Below are positions 37,709 to 47,017 of a stretch of DNA of 47,017 nt, piece by piece. The stretch comes from an uncultured Pelagibacteraceae bacterium. GTDB lineage: Bacteria; Pseudomonadota; Alphaproteobacteria; Pelagibacterales; Pelagibacteraceae. Position 1 is the stretch's first letter; every line of letters begins with the position of its first letter. A program made the translations under genes and the position numbers. The notes under the pieces are model-generated. The model saw only the letters and a list, made by a program, of their open reading frames with translations. It had not been told where the DNA came from and searched no databases. Where the stretch lies: NCBI GenBank assembly GCA_902512765.1, contig CABXKF010000004.1:1-47017 (forward strand). Direction: 5' to 3'.

Positions 37709-38772
37709 CGACTCAAGCCTCTATAATTTGTTGGTACATCCAAAGGATCAAAACCGAAATGATTTAACCATCTATAATCACAATCAAAGAAAGCTCTTAA
37801 GTCATTAATACCATATTTAAGCATCGCTAATCTATCAATCCCAATTCCAAATGCATATCCTTGATATTTTGATGGATCGACTTTTACATTTTTCAAAACA
37901 TTAGGATGAACCATTCCACAGCCTAAAATTTCAAGCCATTGATCACCTTCTCCTATAACTAATTTTCCATCTTTAATTTCATAACCAATATCTACTTCTG
38001 CTGATGGTTCAGTAAATGGAAAGTGGCTTGGTCTAAATCTCATTTTAATTTTTTCAACTTCAAAAAACTCTTTAATAAAATAATTTAAACAACCTTTTAG
38101 GTGTCCCATATTTATATCTTTATCTATATGTAAACCCTCTACTTGATGAAACATTGGTGCATGTGTTTGATCACTATCAGATCTGTAAGTTCTTCCAGGT
38201 GCAATAATCTTAAATGGAGGTTTGTCTTTTAACATTGTTCTAATTTGAACTGGCGATGTATGAGTTCTTAATAAAATTTCTTTATTCTCATCAAGATAAA
38301 ATGTGTCATGCATATCTCTTGCTGGATGATTGTCAGGAGTGTTTAACGCTGTAAAATTATTATATTGATTTTCAATATCTGGACCCTCTTCAACACTAAA
38401 ACCTATCTCGGAAAAAATCGACGAAATTTCATCTATAGTTTGTGAAACAGGATGAATTTTACCTCTAACAAATGATCGCTCAGGAAGAGTTACATCAATT
38501 TTTTCTTTTTCTAATTTTTCATTTATTTTTTTTGATTCAATTTCATTAATTTTATTGGTTATTGAATTTTGTAACTCGTTCTTAATTTGATTTAGATCTG
38601 ATGCAAATTTTTTTCTGTCTATCTCTGGTATAGATCCAATATTTTTGAATTGAGAAGAAATCAGACCATTCTTACCAAATAACTCTGTCTTGATTTGATT
38701 AATTTCTTCTAAACTTAAATTTTTATTAAGCTTAGTCGAATAGTCATTTTTAATATTTTTTATGTCTGACAT
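37705..38772 (-). CDS. pheS: Phenylalanyl-tRNA synthetase alpha subunit
   Basis: The 355-residue class II catalytic subunit has an N-terminal coiled-coil arm (about 1-95), motif 2 in G-R-T-Y-R-S-D-x-x-x-x-H, the H-Q-V-E-G-L segment, and motif 3 G-F-G-I-D-R-L written here as G-I-G-I-D-R-L-A-M. It lies 43 nt downstream of rplT, the longest gap in this operon, and overlaps pheT. Confidence 0.97.
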   Translation of the reverse strand: MSDIKNIKNDYSTKLNKNLSLEEINQIKTELFGKNGLISSQFKNIGSIPEIDRKKFASDLNQIKNELQNSITNKINEIESKKINEKLEKEKIDVTLPERSFVRGKIHPVSQTIDEISSIFSEIGFSVEEGPDIENQYNNFTALNTPDNHPARDMHDTFYLDENKEILLRTHTSPVQIRTMLKDKPPFKIIAPGRTYRSDSDQTHAPMFHQVEGLHIDKDINMGHLKGCLNYFIKEFFEVEKIKMRFRPSHFPFTEPSAEVDIGYEIKDGKLVIGEGDQWLEILGCGMVHPNVLKNVKVDPSKYQGYAFGIGIDRLAMLKYGINDLRAFFDCDYRWLNHFGFDPLDVPTNYRGLSR

Positions 38773-38815
38773 ATTGATAGATTATTTCCTTAAGAAATAA
38801 AAACAATAGAGAAGA

Positions 38816-39172
38816 TTAATTTAAAGCTGATTGAGCTTTTTGTACAATTGTTTTAAATGCTTCTGGACTGTCGTAAGCAATTTCAGCAAGAATTTTTCTA
38901 TCAATTGTAATACCACATTTTCCTAGGCCATTGATAAATTTAGAATAAGTCAAACCTTCGGCTCTTACACCAGCATTAATTCTTTGTATCCACAATGATT
39001 TGAAATCTCTTTTTTTATTTCTTCTATCTCTGTAAGCGTATTGCATCGCTTTTTCCATCGCTTGCTTTGCAACTCTGATCGTATTTTTTCTTCTGCCCCA
39101 TTGACCTTTGACAGCTTTTAAAACTTTTTTATGTTTTGCTTTGCTAGTTACGCCTCTTTTTACTCTTGCCAT
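38816..39172 (-). CDS. rplT: 50S ribosomal protein L20
   Basis: The 118-residue very basic protein starts [15 protein letters not shown] and continues with [12 protein letters not shown] and an N-A-G-V-R region, all standard L20. It is an early assembly protein of the 50S subunit and a repressor of its own operon in several bacteria. It lies 2 nt after rpmI in the infC-rpmI-rplT order. Confidence 0.97.
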   Translation of the reverse strand: MARVKRGVTSKAKHKKVLKAVKGQWGRRKNTIRVAKQAMEKAMQYAYRDRRNKKRDFKSLWIQRINAGVRAEGLTYSKFINGLGKCGITIDRKILAEIAYDSPEAFKTIVQKAQSALN

Positions 39173-39174
39173 TA

Positions 39175-39381
39175 TTAACCTCTTAAACTGTAAGGCATGT
39201 ATGATTTAACAATTTTGCCATCTTGCTTAGACATAGTTGTTGTGCCTCTTAATTTTCTTATTTGAGAATTCGTTCTTTTAATCATGCCGTGTCTTTTACC
39301 AGCTTGGGCTGTCATAACTTTACCCTTTGCAGATATCTTGAATCTTTTTTTAGCTGAGCTTTTTGTTTTTAATTTTGGCAT
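39175..39381 (-). CDS. rpmI: 50S ribosomal protein L35
   Basis: The 68-residue basic protein has a standard L35 start, [14 protein letters not shown], then A-G-K-R-H-G-M and R-G-T-T-x-M-S. Start ATG at 39381. It sits between infC and rplT. The 53-bp gap to infC has no hairpin obvious enough to call as an L20 operator. Confidence 0.97.
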   Translation of the reverse strand: MPKLKTKSSAKKRFKISAKGKVMTAQAGKRHGMIKRTNSQIRKLRGTTTMSKQDGKIVKSYMPYSLRG

Positions 39382-39434
39382 AATTCTGCGGTCTTATACA
39401 AAGATTGATATAAATTTACAACCTATATTAAGGC

Positions 39435-39980
39435 CTATAAAGGCTGAATTACCATAATCATTTGCTTACCATCAAATTTAGGATGCAATTCTACCTTGCC
39501 AATATCCTTCATGTCCTCTTTGATCTTGTCCATCAATTCTTTTCCTAAATGAGAGTGTTGTAATTCACGGCCTTTGAATCTAACGGTAAATTTTACTTTA
39601 TCTCCCTTAGCTATAAATTTTTTTGCATTTTTAACCTTAAAATCATAATCATGAGTCTCTGTAACAGGCCTCATTTTAATTTCTTTTAATAAAACAATTT
39701 TTTGTTTTTTCTTGGCAATATTTGCTTTCTTTTGGGCATCATATTTAAATTTACCCATATCCATAATTTTACAAACAGGCGGGTTTGCATTAGCTGCTAT
39801 CTCTATTAAATCTAATCCCTGATTTTTTGCCATTGAGATTGCCTCATTAGTATTCATCACACCAAGGTTTTCACCATCACTTGCTATAACCTGAACATCA
39901 GGAGACGAGATTCTATTATTAGACCTAGGACCTCTATCTTTTGTTCTTCTTTGAAAATAATTTTGTTTAAAATCTGCCAC
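39435..39980 (-). CDS. infC: Translation initiation factor IF-3
   Basis: The 181-residue factor binds the 30S subunit and discriminates against non-start codons. Conserved segments: I-A-S-D-G-E-N-L-G-V-M, A-N-P-P-V-C-K-I-M-D-M-G-K-F-K-Y-D, K-E-I-K-M-R-P, and V-K-F-T-V-R-F-K-G-R-E. The start is GTG (39980-39978), directly after the thrS TAA stop. IF-3 in enteric bacteria uses the rare AUU start for autoregulation; here it does not. Confidence 0.97.
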   Translation of the reverse strand: MADFKQNYFQRRTKDRGPRSNNRISSPDVQVIASDGENLGVMNTNEAISMAKNQGLDLIEIAANANPPVCKIMDMGKFKYDAQKKANIAKKKQKIVLLKEIKMRPVTETHDYDFKVKNAKKFIAKGDKVKFTVRFKGRELQHSHLGKELMDKIKEDMKDIGKVELHPKFDGKQMIMVIQPL

Positions 39981-41897
39981 TTAGTTTGAAGATGCTTTGT
40001 TTAAAGCAGAGAAAGTTTTTAAGAATAAATTTAAATCCATATTTTCTTGTTTGTTCGTGTCTAATCTTCTAATCGTTACCGAGTTAGAGTCAACTTCTTT
40101 TTTACCACAAATTAATAAAAGAGGTATTTTTGCTAATGAATGATCTCTTATTTTGTAATTTAAATTATGTTTTTTTAAATCAACGTTTGAACTCATCCCT
40201 GCTTGTTTAATTTTTTTTGACACTTCGATGGCATAATCATCAAATTCTTCTGATATTGGTATCACAACTGTTTGTAATGGGGAAATCCAAAAAGGAAATT
40301 TGCCCGCATAGTTTTCTATAAGAATACCTATAAATCTTTCTAAAGAACCAAATAGCGCTCGATGAAGCATAACAGGTACTTTTTTAGTTCCATCTTTGTC
40401 AACATAAGAAGCATCCAATCTACCAGGTAAGTTTAAATCGACTTGCAAAGTTCCACACTGCCAATCTCTACCTATTGCATCTCTTAATACAAATTCAATT
40501 TTTGGGCCATAAAATGCACCTTCACCCTTATTAATGCTATATTCCAACTTAGATGCTTTGACTGCTTCAAGTAAAGAAGCTTCTGCTTTATCCCAAACCT
40601 CATCTTCACCAACTCTTATATCTGGTCTATCTGCATATTTAAGAATTACATTTTCAAAACCTAAATCTTTATAAATATCTAAAATTAAATTAGTGACCTC
40701 TAGACATTCGCTTGTAATTTGATCCTCAGAGCAAAATATATGAGCATCATCTTGTGTAAATGCTCTTACTCTTAATAGGCCATGTAACGCTCCTGATGGT
40801 TCATAACGATGTACCTTTCCAAATTCTGTAATACGTAAAGGTAGATCTCTGTAACTTTTTAAACCTTGATTAAATACCTGAATATGTCCAGGACAATTCA
40901 TAGGTTTAATTGCAAATACTTTTTCATCTGGTGTTTCTGATGTATACATATTTTCACCATATTTTTCCCAATGACCAGATTTTTCCCATAATTGTCTATC
41001 CAATATCTCTGGTGTATTAACTTCTTTGTAGCCCGCAACATCCTGCCTGGCTCTCATATAATTAATTAATTTTTGAAATAAAGCCCATCCTTTTTCATGC
41101 CAAAATACTGAACCTGGACTTTCTTCTCTAAAATGAAATAAATCCATTTCTTTTCCAAGTTTTCGGTGATCTCTTTTTTCAGCTTCCACTATTCTTTTTA
41201 AATATTCATCTAAATCTTTCTGAGTTGCCCAACTTGTACCATATATTCTTTGCAACATTTCATTGTTAGAGTCGCCTCTCCAATAGGCTCCTGAAACTTT
41301 CGTAAGTTTAAAAAATTTTCCAATTTTACCAGTTGAAGAAAGATGTGGCCCCCTACAAAGATCATGCCAGTCTCCATGAAAATAAATAGACACATCTTCA
41401 TTTTCCGGGATTGCTTGGATTAACTCTGCTTTATAAGTTTCTCCTTTTTCTTTAAAATGTGAAATAGCTTTATTTCTCTCCCAAACTTCTCGTTTTGTGA
41501 TTTCATTTCTATCAACGATTTCTTTCATCTTATTTTCAATTTTTTCTAAATCATCTTCAGTAAAAGGTTCTTTTCTTGCAAAATCATAGTAAAAACCATT
41601 CTCAATAACTGGTCCAATAGTAACTTGTGTTCCTGGAAATAATTCTTGTACTGCCATTGCTAATATATGTGCTGTATCGTGTCTTATGGTTTCTAGGCCC
41701 TCAGGATTTTTAGACGTAAAAATTTTAATAGAACAATCTTTTTCTATTAAAAAATCTAAATCTTTTAAATCACCATCAACACTTATAACCATGGCTTGTT
41801 TAGCAAGTGACTTACTAATTTTTTCAGCTACATCTAGACCTGTAACTTTGTCTGGAAATGTTAAATTATTTCCATCTGGTAATGTAATTATAGGCAT
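39981..41897 (-). CDS. thrS: Threonyl-tRNA synthetase
   Basis: The 638-residue class II synthetase has a TGS domain at the N-terminus, a second editing-type domain (with H-D-T-A-H near residue 73 and a C-R-G-P-H-L near 184), the catalytic core with zinc-site Cys in M-N-C-P-G-H and motif 2 R-V-R-A-F-T-Q-D-D, motif 3 H-R-A-L-F-G-S-L-E-R-F, and a C-terminal anticodon domain. It charges the tRNA-Thr at 12301. The 3' end abuts infC and the 5' ATG overlaps the glycosyltransferase stop by 1 nt. Confidence 0.97.
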   Translation of the reverse strand: MPIITLPDGNNLTFPDKVTGLDVAEKISKSLAKQAMVISVDGDLKDLDFLIEKDCSIKIFTSKNPEGLETIRHDTAHILAMAVQELFPGTQVTIGPVIENGFYYDFARKEPFTEDDLEKIENKMKEIVDRNEITKREVWERNKAISHFKEKGETYKAELIQAIPENEDVSIYFHGDWHDLCRGPHLSSTGKIGKFFKLTKVSGAYWRGDSNNEMLQRIYGTSWATQKDLDEYLKRIVEAEKRDHRKLGKEMDLFHFREESPGSVFWHEKGWALFQKLINYMRARQDVAGYKEVNTPEILDRQLWEKSGHWEKYGENMYTSETPDEKVFAIKPMNCPGHIQVFNQGLKSYRDLPLRITEFGKVHRYEPSGALHGLLRVRAFTQDDAHIFCSEDQITSECLEVTNLILDIYKDLGFENVILKYADRPDIRVGEDEVWDKAEASLLEAVKASKLEYSINKGEGAFYGPKIEFVLRDAIGRDWQCGTLQVDLNLPGRLDASYVDKDGTKKVPVMLHRALFGSLERFIGILIENYAGKFPFWISPLQTVVIPISEEFDDYAIEVSKKIKQAGMSSNVDLKKHNLNYKIRDHSLAKIPLLLICGKKEVDSNSVTIRRLDTNKQENMDLNLFLKTFSALNKASSN

Positions 41898-43051
41898 TAA
41901 TTTAATATTCTTTTATACTCTGAATAAGTAGAAAAGCACATTTTTTCAACATTAAATTTTTGAATTATGTTTTTTCTTCCTTCTTTACCGATCGATTGTA
42001 ATGACGCCTCATCCATAGAAAGTACTTTTAAAATTTTTTTACTTAATGATTTTGCGTTGTTAGACTCAAATAAAAAACCAGTTTTTTCATCAATTATAGT
42101 TTCATTAGACCCGCCAATATCACTTGCTAATATTGGTTTTTCCATTGATTGAGCTTCAACAGCTACTCTTCCAAAAGCCTCCGGCTCAATTGATGCAGAT
42201 ATCACAATATCTGAAATTTTGTAAGCTAAAGCCATATCATTACAATGATCAATAAATTTTACCTGATTATTTAATCTATGTTGCTCTGTAAGTCTGATAA
42301 GTTTTTTTTTATATAAATCTCTACCTTGATCACTTCCAAGTATTACAGCATAAAAAGCCTCATACCCAAGTTCGATATTAACTAAATTAACTGCTTCTAT
42401 AAAAACTTCTTGTCCTTTCCATCCTGTTAGCCTTCCAGGCAAGAGAATTATCTTTTTATCTTTTTCAATTTGCCATTTTTTTAATAATTTTTTTTCATCA
42501 CTATCTAGTTTGGTAGTTGGATCAAAATAATCAACGTTGATACCTCTAAAGATAACTAAAAGTTTTTTTTTATCATCAAAATATTTTGTATAATTTTCTT
42601 TTATATGAGAAAAAATAAAATTAGATCCTGCTATAATTAAATCTGACCTAACCATCACAGAATTATAAAATTTTTTAATTTTACTGTTAAAATTATAGGT
42701 CCCATGAAATGTGGTAACAAATTTTCTGCCAGTAATTTTTGCTGCTAATAAACATGACCAAGCAGGAGCTCTACTTCTAGCGTGCACAATTGAAATATTG
42801 TTAATTAATATCACACCAATTAAAGCTAAAAAATTTATAAATATAATTAATGGATTTTTACTATGAACAGGAAGTTTTATTATTTTTACTTTTTTTTTAT
42901 CAATAAATTTAAGAAGTTCTCCACCACTAGTTACAATATAAGATCCACAATCATTTTCTGGTAAATAATGAGCAATGTCATAACAGCCTGTCTCAGCTCC
43001 TCCATAACCTAATTTTGGTATGACTTGTAAAACTTTTAAATTAGATGACAT
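41897..43051 (-). CDS. Glycosyltransferase family 4 (GT-B) protein
   Basis: The 384-residue GT-B enzyme starts with a nucleotide-sugar glycosyltransferase N-terminal domain (P-K-L-G-Y-G-G-A-E near residue 12), a possible membrane-associating stretch around 70-82, and a C-terminal GT4 domain with L-P-G-R-L-T-x-W-K-G and the E-P-E-A-F-G-R-V-A-V-E-A active-site loop. A role in lipopolysaccharide or other surface glycan synthesis is likely, but donor and acceptor cannot be told. It is the first gene of the long thrS-infC-pheST-lepA unit, unusual company for a glycosyltransferase. Confidence 0.87.
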   Translation of the reverse strand: MSSNLKVLQVIPKLGYGGAETGCYDIAHYLPENDCGSYIVTSGGELLKFIDKKKVKIIKLPVHSKNPLIIFINFLALIGVILINNISIVHARSRAPAWSCLLAAKITGRKFVTTFHGTYNFNSKIKKFYNSVMVRSDLIIAGSNFIFSHIKENYTKYFDDKKKLLVIFRGINVDYFDPTTKLDSDEKKLLKKWQIEKDKKIILLPGRLTGWKGQEVFIEAVNLVNIELGYEAFYAVILGSDQGRDLYKKKLIRLTEQHRLNNQVKFIDHCNDMALAYKISDIVISASIEPEAFGRVAVEAQSMEKPILASDIGGSNETIIDEKTGFLFESNNAKSLSKKILKVLSMDEASLQSIGKEGRKNIIQKFNVEKMCFSTYSEYKRILN

Positions 43052-43093
43052 TTGATATGATTATATAATATTAGATTAAACATATAAACGATT

Positions 43094-43837
43094 ATGACTT
43101 ATTTCAAATATCACAAAGTTTCAAAAAGTAAGAAAATAAGATTTATTTGTAATATTCATAAAGGTGCCCCTTTTATTGTTTTTTTACATGGTTTTATGTC
43201 TGATTTAGAGGGAAAAAAACCTAATGCTTTTTTAAAATTTGCTAAGCAAAATAAACTAAGTTTTTTAGCACTTGAATATTCAGGACATGGAAAGTCATCA
43301 GGAAAATTTATAAATGGCAATATTACTAAATGGAGCAATGAAACATCTGCTCTTATTAAAAAATTTGTTAAAAAGAATGACTTTACTATTATTGGTTCAA
43401 GCATGGGTGCGTGGTTAGCCCTTAAACAGTTTCAAAAATTTAAAAATCAAATAAAAGGATTTTTAGGCATTGGTTCTGCGCCTGAATTTTTAGAAAATTT
43501 GATGTGGAAAAAATTCACAAAAAAAATGAAGTCCGAAACTATTCAAAAAGGAATTTTACAATTAAAACATGGCAACTATGAATATCCAATTACTCTTCAA
43601 TTGATAAAAGATGGCAGAAAAAATAAGGTTTTAAACAAAAAAATAAATTCCAAAATAAATGTTACTATGGTTCACGGTCAAAAAGATGAAGTAGTGCCGG
43701 TTTCTTATTCAAGAAAAGTTTTAAAAATATTTCAAAAAGCAAAAAAAAAATTAGTAATTATTAATGATGGTGATCACAGTTTATCAAGTCAAAAGTGGCT
43801 TAAAACAATAATTAAAGAACTTAAATTGATTATTTAA
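43094..43837 (+). CDS. Alpha/beta hydrolase (serine esterase/thioesterase-like)
   Basis: The 247-residue soluble hydrolase has the nucleophile elbow G-S-S-M-G (Ser103), an acid at Asp198 in G-Q-K-D-E-V-V-P and a His at 228 in G-D-H-S-L-S, giving a complete catalytic triad. The oxyanion region is L-H-G-F-M-S-D. It resembles the small ABHD10/acyl-thioesterase-like bacterial group. The substrate is unknown. It is divergent from the glycosyltransferase (42-bp gap) and convergent on gltB with a 4-bp overlap. Confidence 0.87.
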   Translation: MTYFKYHKVSKSKKIRFICNIHKGAPFIVFLHGFMSDLEGKKPNAFLKFAKQNKLSFLALEYSGHGKSSGKFINGNITKWSNETSALIKKFVKKNDFTIIGSSMGAWLALKQFQKFKNQIKGFLGIGSAPEFLENLMWKKFTKKMKSETIQKGILQLKHGNYEYPITLQLIKDGRKNKVLNKKINSKINVTMVHGQKDEVVPVSYSRKVLKIFQKAKKKLVIINDGDHSLSSQKWLKTIIKELKLII

Positions 43838-46800
43838 CTAACTTCTTTAATAACTGGTTTGAGGCTAATTGGATTACTTAACTTGTCTAACATTTCTTTT
43901 GGACAAACTTGAACAAAATTCTTTAACTCTTCATTATAATTCTCAATTAACAACTTTGATAAATTAGATCCTGTTTCGTCAAAATGCTCTTTGATTAAAT
44001 CTTTAAGATATGTTTTCCAATAATCTGTTTCTACATTTTGCCACACAACAGACTCTTTGTTTACCTTTTTTTCAAATTCTCTTGATTTGTCATAAATGAA
44101 TGCCATACCTCCTGTCATTCCAGCTGCAAAATTATCACCCACATCACCTAAAATTATTACTGTTCCACCTGTCATATATTCGCAGCCATTTGAGTCACAT
44201 CCTTCAATTACAGTAGTCGCTCCAGAATTTCGAACAGCAAATCTTTCTCCCGCTTGTCCAGCTGCAAATAATTTTCCTGAAGTTGCACCATATAAAACTG
44301 TATTACCTATAATGGTGTTTTCATTTGAAATTAAATTACTTTCATCAGACAATTTGATAGAAATTGTTGCACCAGACAATCCCTTACCCACATAATCATT
44401 AGCATCACCTTTAAGAACAAGTTTTAAGCCTTTTGCTGAAAAAGCACCAAATGACTGACCTGCTGATCCTTTGAAATTTAATACTAAAAAGTTTTCATTT
44501 AGTTTTTCATATCCATATTTTTTATAAAGATGATGAGATATTCTTGTTCCAACAGCTCTATTAGTATTTTTAATAATGTATTCTTTTTCAAACTTTCCAG
44601 AATTATCTAAAGTTTTTTCAATCTCTGGCCAAATTTCTTGATCAAGTGTATCTGGTACATGATTTATTTCCTGATTTTCACAATATCTTTTATTATTACC
44701 ATTATCTGCCTGTACAAAAAGTGGGTTCAGATCTAAATCATCAAGATTTGGAGAAGCTTTACTGACCTGCATTAAAAGATCTGTTCTACCAATTATATCA
44801 TTCAATGATTTAAAGCCTATTTTTGCTAAAATTTCTCTTACTTCAGATGCAATAAAAGTAAATAAGTTAACTACTTTATCTGGAGTACCTGTAAATTTTT
44901 CTCTAAGTTTATCATCTTGAGTACAAACACCAACTGGGCATGTATTTGAGTGACACTGTCTAACCATAATGCAGCCCATCGCAACTAAAGCAGTGGTTGC
45001 CACTCCGTATTCTTCGGCTCCCATCATCGCTGCAATAACAACATCTCTTCCTGTTTTAATACCACCATCAGTTCTAAGAGTAACTTTGTGTCTTAGGTTG
45101 TTTAAAGTTAAAACTTGATTGGCCTCTGTTAAGCCCATTTCCCATGGTATTCCAACATACTTAACACTAGTTTGTGGTGTTGCACCAGTACCACCATTGT
45201 GTCCTGATATTAATATTATATCAGCTTTCGCTTTAGCAACACCAGCAGCAATAGTTCCTACACCTGATGAAGCAACAAGTTTAACTCCAATTCTTGCTTT
45301 AGGGTTTATTTGTTTTAAATCATAAATAAGTTGAGCAAGATCTTCTATAGAATAAATATCATGATGTGGCGGAGGAGATATTAAAGTAACTCCAGGTGTT
45401 GAATGTCTTAGTTTTGCAATCTCATCTGTAACTTTAAACCCTGGTAATTGCCCACCTTCTCCTGGTTTTGCTCCTTGAGCTATTTTAATTTCAATTTCAT
45501 TACAATTATTTAGGTAGTTTACAGTGACGCCAAATCTTGCTGAAGCTATTTGTTTTACTCTAGAATTTGCACTATCTCCATTTTCTAATACTTTAAACCT
45601 GCTCTCATCTTCTCCACCTTCGCCACTACATGAGGCACCTTTAATTCTATTCATTCCAGTTGCAAGCGTTTCATGCGCTTCCTTTGAGAGAGCTCCATGT
45701 GACATGCTTCCACTTCCAAATCTTTTAAGAATATTTTGTATAGGCTCAACCTCTGAAATTTCTATCGGTCCTTTCAATTTTTTTGATCTAAAATCAATTA
45801 AATCTCTCAAATTTATTGGCGGCAAATTATATATTCCATCAGCATATCTCTTGTATGCTTCATAAGAGTTAGATCCTACAGCACTTTGTAATAAATGAAT
45901 TAATTTTCCTTGATACTGATGTGTCTCACCATTTTTACGGTATCTATATATTCCACCTATTGGTAAAATAGTTTCAGAACTTTCAAATGCTTCTTTGTGA
46001 ATAGATCTAATTTTTTTTTCTATTCCTGTTAATCCAATCCCAGATATTTTAGATACAACACCTGGAAAATAATCAGCAACAATTGTTCTGCTTAATCCAA
46101 CAGTTTCAAAATTACATCCTCCTCTATAAGAGCTTAAAACAGAAATTCCCATTTTAGACATAATCTTTAAGAGACCAGCATTCACTGATTTGATGTATCT
46201 CTCCACACATTCATCAAAGCTAAATTTTCCAAAAAGTTTTTTTTCGTGTCTTTGATACAAACTATCAAAAGCAAGATATGGATTTACTGTGGTTGCTCCT
46301 ACACCAATTAAAGTAGCAAATGAGTGTGTATCTAAAGCTTCTCCAGATTGGACGTTTATGGAAACATATCCTCTTAATTTTTTTTCTATTAAGAATGAAT
46401 TGATTGCTCCTACGCATAAAAGCATAGGAATGGGCAAATTAGTTTCTGATAATCCTTTATCACTTAAAATTAATTGAGTAACACCCTGTCTTACAGCTAT
46501 CTCTGCATCTTTTTGAACTTGTTTTATTGCCTCAAATAAAGACTGATTTTTAGAAAAAGTACAATCTATGACTAACGAATTTTTACCAAAAAAATTAATA
46601 AATTTGTCAAATTGAGAGTTTGATAAAATTGGACTATTTAAAACATAAATATTTTGCTTAGTTAAATTATCAAAGTCCAGAATATTACCTAAATTTCCAA
46701 ACCTTGTTTTTAGACTCATAACCTTATTTTCTCTTAATGAATCAATTGGAGGATTTGTTACCTGGCTAAAATTTTGTCTAAAGAAATGGTAAAGAGGTCT

Positions 46801-47017
46801 GTATTTATCTGACAATACAGCAAGTGGGGTATCATCACCCATAGAACCTATTGCTTCTTTTGCATCTTCAGCCATCGGGTGCAAAATAAGCTCTAAATCT
46901 TCTAGGCTAATTCCAAATGTATATTGTCTTCTTCTTAAATCATCTCCAGAAAATGAGTGTTTTTCTCCAGAAATAGTAATTTTTTCATCTAAATCAATAA
47001 TTTGAGAATTAAAATGT
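43834..47017 (-). CDS. gltB: Glutamate synthase [NADPH] large subunit, C-terminal two-thirds (5' end outside window)
   Basis: Partial: the frame is open to the window edge (first full codon at 47016), and the methionines at the N-terminal side of the visible part are internal. GltB joins 2-oxoglutarate and glutamine to make two glutamates. Visible are the central domain, the FMN domain with G-E-G-G-E-D-E and G-A-K-P-G-E-G-G-Q-L-P, the 3Fe-4S ligands C-H-S-N-T-C-P-V-G-V-C, and the C-terminal G-x-G-x-G beta-helix ending near G-G-T-V-I-I-L-G. The N-terminal glutaminase domain and its catalytic Cys are outside. Confidence 0.96.
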   Translation of the reverse strand, partial: HFNSQIIDLDEKITISGEKHSFSGDDLRRRQYTFGISLEDLELILHPMAEDAKEAIGSMGDDTPLAVLSDKYRPLYHFFRQNFSQVTNPPIDSLRENKVMSLKTRFGNLGNILDFDNLTKQNIYVLNSPILSNSQFDKFINFFGKNSLVIDCTFSKNQSLFEAIKQVQKDAEIAVRQGVTQLILSDKGLSETNLPIPMLLCVGAINSFLIEKKLRGYVSINVQSGEALDTHSFATLIGVGATTVNPYLAFDSLYQRHEKKLFGKFSFDECVERYIKSVNAGLLKIMSKMGISVLSSYRGGCNFETVGLSRTIVADYFPGVVSKISGIGLTGIEKKIRSIHKEAFESSETILPIGGIYRYRKNGETHQYQGKLIHLLQSAVGSNSYEAYKRYADGIYNLPPINLRDLIDFRSKKLKGPIEISEVEPIQNILKRFGSGSMSHGALSKEAHETLATGMNRIKGASCSGEGGEDESRFKVLENGDSANSRVKQIASARFGVTVNYLNNCNEIEIKIAQGAKPGEGGQLPGFKVTDEIAKLRHSTPGVTLISPPPHHDIYSIEDLAQLIYDLKQINPKARIGVKLVASSGVGTIAAGVAKAKADIILISGHNGGTGATPQTSVKYVGIPWEMGLTEANQVLTLNNLRHKVTLRTDGGIKTGRDVVIAAMMGAEEYGVATTALVAMGCIMVRQCHSNTCPVGVCTQDDKLREKFTGTPDKVVNLFTFIASEVREILAKIGFKSLNDIIGRTDLLMQVSKASPNLDDLDLNPLFVQADNGNNKRYCENQEINHVPDTLDQEIWPEIEKTLDNSGKFEKEYIIKNTNRAVGTRISHHLYKKYGYEKLNENFLVLNFKGSAGQSFGAFSAKGLKLVLKGDANDYVGKGLSGATISIKLSDESNLISNENTIIGNTVLYGATSGKLFAAGQAGERFAVRNSGATTVIEGCDSNGCEYMTGGTVIILGDVGDNFAAGMTGGMAFIYDKSREFEKKVNKESVVWQNVETDYWKTYLKDLIKEHFDETGSNLSKLLIENYNEELKNFVQVCPKEMLDKLSNPISLKPVIKEVS

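Noticed and set aside
45524..45865. Open frame of 113 codons on the plus strand inside gltB
   Set aside because: It is fully antisense to a well-conserved gene and resembles no family; other frames antisense to or inside hisZ, hisS, cobT, pheT and thrS were rejected for the same reason.

Overview
This AT-rich (about 30% GC by eye), very gene-dense window looks like a chromosomal segment of a streamlined marine alphaproteobacterium, most likely SAR11 / Candidatus Pelagibacter. The reasons are the base composition, the near absence of intergenic DNA, genes joined by 1-30 nt overlaps, and alphaproteobacterial gene orders (rpmH-rnpA-yidD-yidC-argB-HAD-dapD-dapE; truA-fmt-def; bolA-J protein-cobS-cobT; murA-DUF2948-hisD-infA). 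A tRNA-His lacking a genome-encoded G-1 also fits. I saw no prophage, insertion sequence, CRISPR array or integron. No function was verified by database search.

Layout. 1-950: the 3' end of folC converges on trxA. 950-4213 (minus): a DNA-nuclease group, rmuC, a PD-(D/E)XK exonuclease and sbcB, followed by a 43-codon membrane ORF. 4392-7587 (minus): a histidine-themed operon, tRNA-His, hisS, hisZ and hisG, preceded by a structured leader-like region. 7751-12201 (minus): two very small basic proteins, dcd, murA, a DUF2948 protein, hisD, infA, tRNA-Phe, then a cold-shock gene with a clear rho-independent terminator. 12301-13100: an unusual tRNA-Thr facing a VTT/DedA-like membrane protein. 13132-20607 (plus): rpmH, rnpA, yidD, yidC, argB, a HAD nucleotidase, dapD, dapE, then a histone-deacetylase-like enzyme and a SET-domain methyltransferase. 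20587-24714 (minus): truA, fmt, def, a 587-aa exported protein of unknown function and a 60-aa membrane protein. 24772-29939: aroK and aroB (plus), bolA (minus), then a J-domain protein, cobS and cobT (plus). 29936-33279 (minus): a RegB-type sensor kinase and gyrB. 33394-43051 (minus): a long translation operon, glycosyltransferase-thrS-infC-rpmI-rplT-pheS-pheT-lepA-tRNA-Ser. 43094-47017: an alpha/beta hydrolase facing the 3' part of gltB.

How the genes work together. Most genes are housekeeping: translation (four aminoacyl-tRNA synthetase genes: hisS, pheS, pheT, thrS; initiation factors IF1 and IF3; EF4; formylation and deformylation), amino-acid synthesis (histidine, arginine, lysine/DAP, shikimate, glutamate), cell envelope (murA, yidC) and DNA metabolism (gyrB, sbcB, rmuC, dcd). 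All four tRNA genes sit 3-6 nt from a coding sequence or converge on one. The least explained parts are the HDAC-like/SET pair, the CobS/CobT pair in a lineage not thought to make cobalamin, the 587-aa exported protein with its 60-aa partner, the tiny coupled ORFs, and unusual features in tRNA-Thr, GyrB and RegB.
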